Shown here piece after piece: positions 1 through 12,800 of a DNA stretch of 64,000 nt. This DNA comes from Tubiluchus corallicola. Its lineage: Eukaryota; Priapulida; Priapulimorpha; Priapulimorphida; Tubiluchidae. Numbering within the stretch: the first letter of the stretch is position 1; each line of letters starts with the position of its first letter. The stretch is from contig JAQGDQ010000557.1 in assembly GCA_030141605.1 (NCBI GenBank), forward strand, positions 62,001-126,000, written 5' to 3'. The translations under genes and the position numbers were made by a program. The notes under the pieces are model-generated. The model saw only the letters and a list, made by a program, of their open reading frames with translations, was not told where the DNA came from and ran no database searches.

Positions 1-136
1 ATAATTGTGAAGGTATACAACATTTACTGACTAGATACATACGGGTGCTAAGTACTACTGCCAATGGGATGTTCCTGAAAATAGATATTACACTGACAAC
101 GGTAGTTTCGCCAGTATTTTACAATGCAGTACAGTG

Positions 137-142
137 TTTATT
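137..142 (-). promoter_or_regulatory. candidate polyadenylation signal of the KMT2 gene
   Basis: AATAAA reads on the minus strand about 400 bases after the stop codon at 545. The interval 143-544 would then be a short, AT-rich 3' UTR. No cDNA evidence is available, and other AT-rich variants lie nearby. Confidence 0.4.
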
Positions 143-480
143 ATATTATTTTCTCAGTGGTTCAGCACACAAAATATACAGTAAATACAAATATTATCAG
201 ACTTTGTACACTACAAAACTACATAAAGTATTGCAACACTCGTAACTAAAATACAGAAATTTATATACATTATTCACTGCACTGCAAATTTATATATAAT
301 GATATATGTAGAACTGTATATTATTTGTATATTTATAGAAAGAAATAGATTATGAAAAATCACATTTCATCATGTTTTTACATCCTTACAAGCGGGAAAC
401 TAAAATTAATCAGTGCCTGAGAAGACTAAGTATTTGTAGTGCAAGAAACGCCAGTGAACTGGGTTACACGTCAACCTTGT

Positions 481-563
481 GGATTAATTCATCCACTTAT
501 GAGGCTTATACGATCCACTTATTGTGTCCATTCAGTTACATGGATTAATTCATCCACTTATGA
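481..563. repeat. direct repeat copying the KMT2 stop-codon region
   Basis: A 22-bp block at 481-502 recurs exactly at 542-563, a spacing of 61 bp. The 542-563 copy carries the last codons (Trp-Met-Asn) and the TAA stop. The other copy lies in the 3' UTR. It looks like a local tandem duplication across the end of the coding region. Confidence 0.85.
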
Positions 564-823
564 CAGTTTGGTGCACCGCAGTTACAAGGTATCTTATGTT
601 GATCGTCTTCATAATCAAACTTGTAATCATATGTGAGCTCCTCGCCTTTCTGTAGCCTCCGGTTAGAATAAATGATAATCTTGCTCTCCTTTTCTCCAAA
701 GTTTACCACCTCCGCCACGCAGTTAGGATTGCACGAATGGTTGATGTACCGAGCAGGACCGCCCGTCATTGTAGCGTCGCACACAGTGTCATCGTCTATT
801 CTAAACATGTACACACCGCGATT
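545..823 (-). CDS. KMT2C/KMT2D: KMT2 exon 52: second half of SET domain and post-SET, stop codon
   Basis: Encodes NRGVYMFRIDDD, then RYINHSCNPNC (S-adenosylmethionine-binding pseudoknot), the catalytic-site tyrosines in ELTYDYKF, and the zinc-binding post-SET cysteines CNCGAPNC, ending KWMN-stop. All invariant residues appear intact, so the enzyme should be active. Acceptor TTGCAG precedes 823; phase 0. Confidence 0.97.
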   Translation of the reverse strand, partial: NRGVYMFRIDDDTVCDATMTGGPARYINHSCNPNCVAEVVNFGEKESKIIIYSNRRLQKGEELTYDYKFDYEDDQHKIPCNCGAPNCHKWMN

Positions 824-3800
824 CTGCAAAAAAGTCATTTCGAATACGTAAGGAATAAATAGAAATGTGTGGAAGAAAATAGCTTATCCAAATATAGTAA
901 ACTACATATAACTCGAATTGGTATGACTCAAATTCTTGCATAACTCGTGGAAAGGATTTTCTCTTTAACAAACACCATGTAACTCGAATTATCAAGTAAC
1001 TTGAACCGAATTTCCGGTACAATTACTAAGAATCTTGAGTAAAATTATCTCACCAATCTCGAACAGCCTCCCAAGCAAGAAATCCTACGCAAAGATGTGT
1101 ACCACATTATGATTTTAACTGCTAGTTTTAGCAAAAACACTAAGAATTCTTGTATTACCTTAGCTAAACGATGAACACAACATGTCTTAGCGAACGTGGT
1201 TTAATGTAGCTCTATTCTAACGAATACTATAACATGCTACTCACAGTACAATAGAGGTGGACCAGTCATTTTATTTTTGATTATTCATAAAAATTGTTGT
1301 TTCATATTTGATTGAAGGCTCAGTTTGTCATTTTCACAGGCTGTGGTGTTACTAGTGTATTATCCGACATTGATGAGCGACTCAAAATCTTGTTTTCTTA
1401 TGAACATCGTCTAACTCGTACTTTCGCATAGTTCGAACAAATTTTCCAGTCCCGAGGTGTTCAAGTTATACATAGTTTACTGTATTGAAAAGTTGTTGAA
1501 AAGTTTTACCAAAGTTTCAAATAAACATAAACCAGTTCTGGTATTAAAACCACTACTACAGATTCTCACAGAAACAACAACGAGCAACGGGTATGATTAC
1601 AAGAAATTATAATTTGACTAATTAGACGGGCTTCATCAGTTAACATATTATTGCCATTAAATATTATTTCCAAGTTAACAAAGACAAAAGCCACATTAAC
1701 TTAAACCAGATAACAGATATCCAGTATACCAGACTTTGGAAATAACGACCTGTATGCGCTGTCGGGATCAGCCTGGTTACAACAGACAAGTCCACTATGG
1801 TGATGTCATGTGGTCTACACCGTGATTACAGGTCGGTGAGTGATGCAACACGTACAGCAGTCAGAGTTCGGGATGAAGCAACTATCATTGCGTTATTATT
1901 CATTTAACTTCTTATATATGGTTTATCAGACTACATCATGTAATGTACAATAAACTCCACATAAGATGGCTACGGACCAAAAATTGTCTGAGTTGCATGA
2001 TAAACCAAGTATGGCCAAGACACATTTTTGTCATTCATTTTTCGGTGGATCCACTATGTGCTTGCGCGTGCTATTTATTGAAACGGGAGTCTGTTCACGG
2101 CCAAATGTTACTTCGTTTGCTTTAGAATAATCAATTGATGACTGACTCCATTTATTTTGATTAATCTATTTAGAAAATGTCTAGTACTAATGGCAGGTAC
2201 ACACTCGCCACACCACCGCTCAAGATGGAACCGCCCAGTTACCATAATTAAGCAATCTGCAGTGAAATTTGACATGCTGGGTGTACATACAACAACAACA
2301 AAGACAACCGTCTACATTTACTGCGAAAGATAGTCGGCCAGGCCTGCTACTGAAGCCAACAGAGCCAGTCCAAACAATGATAATGTATTTTCCGTTTAGC
2401 CATTTTATTAAAAAGAGAATTGCCGAATTACTAGTACACAAACTCCTGAGGAAACAAAGCAATTTGCACCTCACATGCAAAATGCGTAAATTGCTCCTGT
2501 AAAACAAACTGAATTTAGCGAATTTAAAAATACTGAGTTTTGTGACTGCTTCAAGCTTTAAGATATATAGAAACAAAACTGTGTTAGCAAAGCTATCTCA
2601 GATCACAGATCACTGTATTACTTCCGAATTACACAAAACTTACTGTATTGTTTCAAACCGCGTTACTGGTTTGTTTTCTCCACTAACATGTGCTGTATAT
2701 GTATCACCTGGTTGTTGTAGACCATTGATTATTACAGATTACCTTTCCCCCAATTATTCTGTTATAATACGGGTTAACCATATTGTGAATACTCAACAAC
2801 TTGCGTCTTACGTCCAGACATGACAAATTCAATAACATGGACGACGAACAGAATTGTTGAATGATTTTTACAATGGTGGAAAAAGCAAGAAAAGCCATCA
2901 TTCACAAAATATAAACCAATTAAAAAAGAGACAAAATTCGGGACATCATCTACAGACCACGTGAATTGTAGACACAGGATACATGCATTGCAGGCAAAAA
3001 ATTGTGTCTAAAAGCAACTCTAGTGAAACATAGAAAAGTACAGTAAGTCCTCCCGCTTAGCGACATTTCGTTTTAACGAAGCTAAACATTTGACACCTTT
3101 TTCTCACTTAACAATGCATGCTTCATTTTAATGACGATTTTTTACTTTGCTCACAGCCATTTTTTATTTTATCAACAACGTTTCTACCTAATTTGAAGCA
3201 TTAAAACAGTAATATATATATAGTAATAGATAATAAATTAAAACAGATCTATAGTAATATTAAACAAATAATAATAATAAAAAATTTGACTCTTCTAGCC
3301 CAACATTACCTGTTCTTCATAATCTCGTTCACGTTTTTCCGACACCTCATTCCTGATTAGTTCACCTATGTACTCTATCACCATGGTATGCTTTTCTATC
3401 TCTCTAGCAGCAAATAACCCCAGTCCCTAAATGGCAAATTCACTTACTGAAATACAGCACAACTCACACAGATCATAAACTGTTTGGTCTTTAAATTTAC
3501 CGTATATACTCGCATATAAGCCTACATCGCATATAAGCCGACCCCCTAAAACTGCTTTAAAATGGCCAGTTTTTGCAAAAACCCGTATATAAGCCGACCA
3601 TCAACTTGTCTAATTTTACTCCATACCCAATCAACAAAATTGATCCCTTTTTGTCACATTTTGTTAATTGGGTATTTTTGGTTCATAGAAATTTTTTACT
3701 ATAAAGATGTGAAATGCTTACTTTTATGTTACATACTAGAAGAAATAGAAGAAATTATACATTTTGATATGAATAAAGAAGAAAATATTTTGTTTTCTAT

Positions 3801-6800
3801 TTATTCACAAAAAATTATAACATTTCTGTTTATAATTTAACGTAGTGTTTTTAAAAATAATTAGAAACCTTCAAAATCATTGTCACTACCACCCTCATCG
3901 TAAAATTTTTGTGCAATTTTCGTTCTCTGTCTCAAACTTATAGAGTGTCTGATCAGAAAACGTGTACACCAACCTGTGGAAGCAGTGAACCCTTCATATT
4001 TATTGGCTATCATTATTGGAAAAAATGAAAACAAGTAGATTTAATATTAAACCCGTATACATTTTTAATATTTTTTATCTAATGAATACAAAAAGCAGAC
4101 ATTTATTGAAATGTGAATTTTTTCTAAAAAAAAAGTGGGTGGACGGCGATCCCCCACGATCCCCCTCCAATACACCACTGGTGACACACAACCAAATAAA
4201 GAGTCAGATAGCGATGAAAATGTGTGGAAATTGGCATTAGTGTCTGTCCTTGTGTTCATTTTGTTTCATGCGCGTATAAGCCGACCCCCTGATTTCAGTA
4301 TTGTATTTTATAGTTCTAAATTCGGCTTATATGCGAGGATATACGGTAGTTTCACATTTAAAAGTCACAAATTTAATAATCTAATTAACATTAAAAAGGT
4401 ACTGAGGTTAACAGCAAGAATAGAGCTGCCCAGGTAAATAAATTTACATCTATAAAAGTAAATTCGCACTAATATCAGGTGGTGGTGTGCATCTGACATT
4501 AGGTAATGTCTTATATGTCTTACAAAATGTGCAGAAGATTTGATCATGATGTTGTAAGATGAAAACAATCACACGAAAATTATCAAACTGATGTTTGCAA
4601 ATTTTTAATGTATAAACACCATGTATAAATTAGGTCATTCTGTTAGATTTATCTAAAGTGCACAAGGTTAAATCGACATGACATAAAAATAAATGCCAGA
4701 AAAAGAAGTTTTCACTTCTTTAAGGGGTATTTGGTCTCAGCACTCAAAGGTTCCTCGCATCAAACGGCTCTGCGTTGTCATTGCACACTTTCTCTTTAAA
4801 AGAATTCCAGATACCGTAATCTAGAGGATTATCTCCCATCCCAATTTTTCCCGACAACAAATCTTCATCAATGTCTCACTTTCCGTGATGAAAACCATGA
4901 CGTAAACGGATCGATTTCCTTCTTTTGCTGCCATGTATCGAGTGTTTTGTATGTCAACGCAGCTTGATGAATTATAGCTGAGATTGTTATTTTAATTTTT
5001 TAACATGCAAACATTTTTAGCAGTAATTAAGAACCACTGAAACTATAAACTTGCTACTTTCACAGCCAAAAGTTAATGTATTGCAATATCGACCTAAGAA
5101 ATTTCAACTTTGCTTGCTTTGTAACTTTGTAAAACACTTGCTTCTAATATTATTGTAGCCTAAACTTCGGCATGCTTTTTCTGTGCCTTTAAAGTTATAG
5201 ATGCTACATATGTATTAAAAGAATGTTGCAACGATATACCTGTATTCTAGAGCGAGCCAAATACACCATCTGTCGCCATTCGTGTTTCAAGCGTCGATAT
5301 TGTGAAGACTTGGAATGTATAAACTGTTTCAGGTATGGAGAGTGAATGTCCCAAACCTCGCGATGTTGTAACGACGAACGAGACGTTGAGCTGCTTGTAA
5401 GGGTGTGAGGCCTGCAACATGCAACAAGAAAAATTTGAGTATAATAGTTTTTATTTTATACTTAATATTTATTCTCCCATTTTTGTACACAAGTACAAAA
5501 AATGCAATACATGTTAATAAATTAAAAAGTTAATAAACTTATATATATACACTGAGCAATATCTACAAACAGTATATACAAACAGTAAAACAATTTTGAT
5601 TTACTTTTCATTGGTAACATCATTTATACTTGCTAGAAATGAACAGAATTATAGGTATTCTGCTGTTATGCAGTTCAGCACCAGAAGAACTTTATGTAAA
5701 GCAGAATCACCATATTAATGACATATCATTAACTCAGCATTTGACGCAGAAACATTCACAATTGCAACTTATCAAAAAAGACACGCAACAAAGATTATCG
5801 AAACTTTCAAAGTTTATTCTATATTGTACATCACACATTTTTTAGAAATTAGCTACAAAGGTCCAAAAATTCAAAAATAAGTGCAATTACTATAGCATGG
5901 CATCTGCCCCATTATGCACGCAAGTAAGTTCTTAATGGACCAAAGCCATGCAACACACAATGTTACCACAATGTATGCCATTATTACTTACCTTTTAACA
6001 CGTGTTTCAGACCGTGGCTCACATCTAGCGCAACCTGATGGGTTGATTGCAAGTGGTAACTCAATAAATGGAGATCGCCCAAACTTGAAGTGATATTCAC
6101 TCAGATTTTCAATTCCGGGTAACTAAAACATACATACATATATGTATGTATATATATATATATATAAATATATATGTATATATGAAAAAAAGAATTAGTA
6201 TTACGATGCATACAATTAATGAATGTTCACTTTTTAATAACAAAAAACACAAGTTACATACAGATTCTAAAACTCTAACGATGGCTGGTTCAGCTAGACC
6301 ACACAATTCTTCCGGACTGATAAACCTGGGAAACAGTTTCAGCATGTCTGCATTAAGCCTCTGCTTTTCAACAGTCTCCAATGTATGCGACCAAAGATCT
6401 TAAAAAAGGCAAAGTTTATAAGATTAACATATGTGCATAAAACACTTCATATATGTTATAAACGCAAAATGAATAAGTTTATACATCACAGGCACTTACT
6501 GGCACAACTCTTAAACAAAAACAAGGTTTGTAAGATTAACATGCATGCACAAAAAAGCTTTATTTGCCTTACAAATGCCAAATGAATTAGTTTATACACC
6601 ATGAACACTTACTGCCACAACTCTCATTTTCATCAGACAAGTCTGGCTGGTTCTTCTCCACAACCATGAGCTTGAAATACGGTTTGCCGTCCCGTTCACT
6701 GATGACAAATGTATACCTCGCTCTCTTGAGCAGTGTCCTAGAGCTCCAGTAAAACCTCGTAGTTTTAAAGCCAACCTGTTAAAACATGACCAAACCAGCC

Positions 6801-9800
6801 ATGAAGTGAAACTTGATTACATACTGTGGAATACATTCAAAAACGTAAAAACGTTTGGAAATGTTCTTATGAAAACAGTCAATAATGAAACAATTTTCGC
6901 ATGTTAAACCGGGAATACATACCGGGAAAATGAAATTTCGATTGTGAAAAGCTTGCAGTTGATGAGGCAGAAGCTGCCCAACACTGTGGAAAATCAAGCT
7001 TCCAATACGCAGACAATAGTGCATTATTCCCTGCTGCATCATGCTGAAACAGTAAAACCCTTAATAAGAATTAACGAATAATTGCCAGTAATAACATCTC
7101 ACCAAGTTTCGAATGAAATAAAAATTGAAAACACATTATTCACTACCAATTACCATACACAACCATTACTTCTTTTTTTATTCGTTATGACGTCACCAAG
7201 CATCTGATAATACATAAACATTATCAGTCAGAAGAATCACATTTATAATGTAGTAATCCAATAACAAATAATGGCATCTCACAAATTGGTCCATGCATTA
7301 CATTCACGAGTAGAATACAATGTACACTTAATAGTGAAGCTGCGTTTATGACAGGTGAAAGCTAAACAAGATGATAATGAAATGTGGAAAGTGAAATAAG
7401 GTTGCCTTATTGCCTTATGAATTAATCAATTAAAAACAATTCAATCACAGAACTATTTGTTTATTTTCATTGCAAATGACAAAAACAAAATAAAAAATTC
7501 ATTTGTCTGGTTATTTGTTTGTTTTCACAGCAAATGAAGTAAACAAAATAAACAATCATTACCTGGCTATTTGTTTGTTCTCATCACGGGTGATGTAAAC
7601 ACGCCTAAACACTGCAACATTAGTCAGCACTCCTCCTTCCGGTGCTTTCGGTTTATGGGTTGGGCACATCATTGTCTATGCAGAGAAAATGATTCAATAA
7701 ATTCAGCTGCAGTGCGCAGTAAAATGGACACTCAAAAATCACATTAAAGTCTTGTTTGCATTAAGCAACAATTTTAAACTCCAGTGCAGGAAGTCTTTGG
7801 AAAAAAATCAAGTATAAATTACAAATTATGCAATCATAAACAAAAGTTTATTTCCCTGTGGCTGCTAGGGGGAAGTTTTGAATAAGTTACGAGGTTTTAG
7901 TCTGTTCTGCATGTTACATCTAAGAGTAGAATCATTTTATTAGGGGTTTATAAACTCTCTCTCTCTCCCTCCCTCTGTATAACTATATTTCTATTCACAG
8001 TCTTTTATTCACTCACCTTGTTTTCAAAAAACATGCATCCGTATTTCCAGGCACAGTTAAAATGATAATACTTGGCACATCTGATCTGATGACAACCCAG
8101 GGTAGCACCTAGTTTCTGACAGTGAGCACACGACGTGCGAAAGGCACGCTTAAATGCTGCTTCCATGTTCATGAGCGAGCCGTTCAAGGTCTCATACACT
8201 TCGCTTGACCATAGAGCACAGTTAAGATGCACCCACTTGTCAACATCACAGTTTAACAGCCTTAAAAACAAAAAATACAAGCTACTTTTAAGAATGTGAT
8301 CTAGCAACCAGATATTATAGTTATACATCCTTAAAAACACAAGGCAAGAAAAATTACAAAATAATTTGTAAGAATGCGATGTAACAAACCGACACTGTAA
8401 CAGAAGGTACTGAAGTAGTATGCAATAATTTGACCATGTTTGCAATTTTCATCTGTTCGAGATCACAAAAAATGCATTTTAGTGCATATTATTCTCTGCA
8501 TTGTTTCCACGTTATAATTAAAAGCTTGTGTCTAATGATCAACACATTTAGTTAATTGCTGAATTTGCAAATGACGATATCAAATTCAGGAATCTATTCA
8601 GCCAAGAGTTTTGACAAGACAGATTTACCTTCCAGGTCCATTGCATTTCCCATCACCCACAGCATTGCACAAGATGCAGTGACGTCTTTCCTCCGGCCTC
8701 TTGTCTTTCGGCAGCCGAATAATTGTTCCCAGCTTTAGCCGCAGCTAAAAACAAAGCATTTGGTTAATAGTTTTGCTTGCAAAAGACGATGACAGTTTAA
8801 AAATGTTTTTTCTGTTTCAGGACCAAGCACAGCTTATTTAGCTTGCTGAGATAATACACAAAATTAATGAACAAAAAAAAGTCGACAATCTGTCACAGTT
8901 TCAAAGACAAAACGATAGTTAAGATGCTGACGATATTTGAATTTGTACAAGCAAAGTTATACTGCTGAACTGAAATAACTATTCCAATATCCAAGTTATT
9001 ATTCAAGTTATTTCACTCAATGTGAAAATTTTTGTTTATTGTTGAAAAGCGTGCAATTAACACTTCCATTTTTACATTATGCCATGAACAATCAATAAGA
9101 AAATGCTATAGCAGCAACAATAGTAATAATAATAGTAACAGTTACAGTAACAGTAATAACAATAGCAACAGCAATAGTAATAGTAAATTCTAATAAGCTA
9201 CAAAGCAATAAATTTGGAATTCACATACCTCAAGGACTTCTTTAGGATCAGGAGGTTCATATTTTTTCTCCACGTTTAAGCACTCCTTAGTCCAATGTTT
9301 GTACTTCACACCTTTCCACCTTTTAACTAGAGGCTGTAAGCATTCAAAACTTAGAATCAAACCCTCCAATGCCACAAACAATACAAAATAATAAGTTAGT
9401 ACTGACAAGTTAATGTAAAACTGTATGTATGGTGAATACAATGCTACAGACTTTAAAAAAGCAAGTCTTTATAACTAACGACTCTCGACAAATGTTCAGT
9501 CACGATACGCAAAAATGTATTCTGAGTGACCTGTTGTTACAGGCTGGATAAGCTTAGCAGGTTGTAGCTTCATCCACTTTTCATTTTATTGTGTGGACAG
9601 ACACACATGCACAAGTACACAGACAGGCACAGATGCGACTAAACACCCTACCCTGTATTACCCGCTGGCGTGGGTAAATACAACTATTGTTCATACTAAT
9701 ATTAGCACTACTGACATAGAAAGTTAAGAATATACCTTTGGAGGTAGAACTTCTTCTTTTCCTGTAGTTGACTCGTTCTCGCTCAGTTTACGCCGCTGAG

Positions 9801-12800
9801 GCTCTTTGTCTGTCTTTGGAGAATCCGTTGGCTCACTGCTTACATGATCTATCACAGTGCCACCTTCTTGCTGCAAAAAGAAATGCAACATTAAATATGA
9901 AAGTGCAAACTTGTATTACAAACTTCGCCTGCGTAGCCTGCCAGGATATTCATTTCTAATTCCATACATTTTTAGTTGTCAAAGTAAAAATGAATAATAT
10001 CCTTTCTGTTAAAACATTCACCAACTAATACCTTTAGTGCATCCATAGCAGCGCCTCTGTGTGAGATAGCAAACTGCATATAGCAGCTGGGGCTACAAAA
10101 TATCACCTCATTATCCTCTTCGTGGCCCAGGAATGGCATTTCTGAGGATTTCTTCCGAATGCCAGCATTAAGGACCATTACGTCGCAGTGCCTGCAGAAC
10201 TTCTGCTTTCCACTCAACATTGTCTGAATGTTCATACTGGCTTCTTGCCCTATAGTGAAACATCACAAAAATTATTGACGCAAATCTTGCAAAAAAACTA
10301 GGCAAGCATACTTCCAATATGTGCACCAAGTTGTAATCACCTATTTTGCACAGCTTAGACTTCCTTCAAAAGAAATGTGTGTTAAAGTTTAGGTTTATGC
10401 TACTTTAGGTATAGGTTTAGGAACCTTGGACTACAATAGCAATAATTCCCTGCCACATAACAGTAATGCATTGCTAGTCTAGCTACCACAACTGCATTTG
10501 AATGCCTTAGCAAGCCTTATTGGATGTTAATTTCTTATTACTTAAAACATGTGGAGGATCAGGGTTAAAAAGCTCACTAAAAGAAGCATCAAAATTTGTT
10601 AGAGTTGGAAAAAATTTCATCATCTACTCCAAAAAAAATGAAAAATCTACTGATATTATTAGTGTAGTTTTTAATAGGTAACTATTTATTTCCAAAAATG
10701 TGAATGGCTAGCAATCAAAACAAATATGTCTTAAACATAAAGAAATATACTAATAAATAAAATTACTTACGTCTTCGTTTCAAAGCCTCTAATGTATGCC
10801 CAGGGGGTGGCGACGCTGACCCATCCAAAATTTCATAAGACGAAGGCACGGGAATCTTTAACAAATCCGCTAAACCGGTCAGAACTCCTTGAACGTCTTC
10901 TGCTGCAGTGGCAGTCAAGGTTAGCGTTACAGACACATTACCGCCAGTGAGGTTGAGGTCTTTAAGTGGCCTAGGTGCAGAAGCTATAGGCGGAATGCCC
11001 ATCTTTGACAGCAGGTAATCCTTGTCGATTTTTAGTGAATCTGGCAAAGACGGCTTTTCCAGATTTTCTTTATCCTAAATGCAATTTACCACTTTTAACA
11101 AACGGTATGACAAAAGAATTTTAAACTTTCATTTCAAAGTAGATGGCATCTTTCTTATTTCTATGTTTATATTCCACAACAAATTCTAAATAGCCTCAGA
11201 GATTATCAGAGCAACAGATTACCAAACAACAAAGAATTTAATGAGAAAATAATATACCTGTTCTTAATAGAGTGCACTGTGTGAAAAACAGATTACAGGT
11301 AACGAGGCTTGACAATACTTACAGTAAATGAGTGGAATGCACCTTTACAAAGACAAGGAGAAGTTACCTTGAACGATTCATCATCCTCCTGCGACCGTTT
11401 CAACTGCTCTTGTCTTAACTTTTCCTCTTGTTTTAACCTTATAGTAGAAGCTGAAAATAATGCAACACGGGTGAATTGACAAAATGTGCACGACTAACAC
11501 TGCACTAAAAGTAGGTTACCACAGTTCCAGAGAAAATGGCAAGCATTGCTTTAACCCACTTATTGCTCATCAAGTAGAATAAGAAAAAGAATTAAATAAA
11601 TTTTTCTACGTCTCACAAATAAATTGCTCACCAAGTAGATTCACATAAAAATTAAAAAAAATTTCTACAACTCACAAAAATGCATCTTTAATAGCATATT
11701 TCACCTGTGTAAGAAATAAACTGTAAAACAACAGAAAACTATTGTCAGAAAATAATGGTAGATAAAAATATGAAGAGTATATGGTACACCTTACTAATAA
11801 CCTAGTTCACAAGGTATCAGTAAAGGCCAAATCAAAAACTGCAATCATTACTGGTTAAAATTTAATGAAATTGTGCAAAGTTTGACACAAAAGGACGGAC
11901 AGCATAAGGCAACGGTAAAAAAGAGGTGAGAAGGAATTTACCAAAGATGACCGGTACGTGGAAAACAAATCGGACGATTTTCATGTAAAGGTTTAATAGT
12001 CTCTTTCGAGCGTACTTTCCATGGTAGTTCACACAGGCTGGAAAGGAGAAAGTATGGTGAAGTAAAACAAAGTGCGAAGAGAAAACAATTGAAGCTTAAA
12101 CATAGTTAATAAATACGATATTTCAACAGTAGTGTTATGGTTTTTTCAGACTATGATCAGTAAAAGGAAACAAATTTTAGACTGTATGCTGTAGCTTACA
12201 GGTCCTATACTTAATATTATCAAAGATCTAAGTCTGGCAATTTGAAGGACCAAAAGAGCAAATACTGAATTTCTAGATAACACCCTATATTGTCGCATTA
12301 CTTGGGGACCAAATTCAAATTTGAAACTCTAAACTTAAAACCTGGCACATCTTTGCGTTTCATTGTCAGTGTTGTACAGCAGTGGCTTTTCTGAAATATG
12401 TATGTACTTGTCATTAAAAAAATGTTTCCATCACAGACATCATCTAGAGGTCTAGGCGATATAATACTGAATACTAGTATACTATACACGCTATTTAGAA
12501 CCAACAGCTACAGCAAGCCACCATTAAAGAACTACTGTAATGTACAAAGAATAACGTTAAAAGGAAATTTGGGACTGTATGGTTAACTGACATCATTTTT
12601 TAAAGATAGTTTCCTTAACAGCTAATATAACTGCAACAGATATTGAAGTTTTTTTATCGCATTATAATGATTACACAAATAATAAAAAGAGACATAAAAT
12701 AAATAACTTCTCTTTTTCTGCCAAATTTCAATGCGTGCATTGCCATAAAGATCGCCATGTTTCACATCTTTGGCGCGAGTGAACGAGAATGACATACAAG

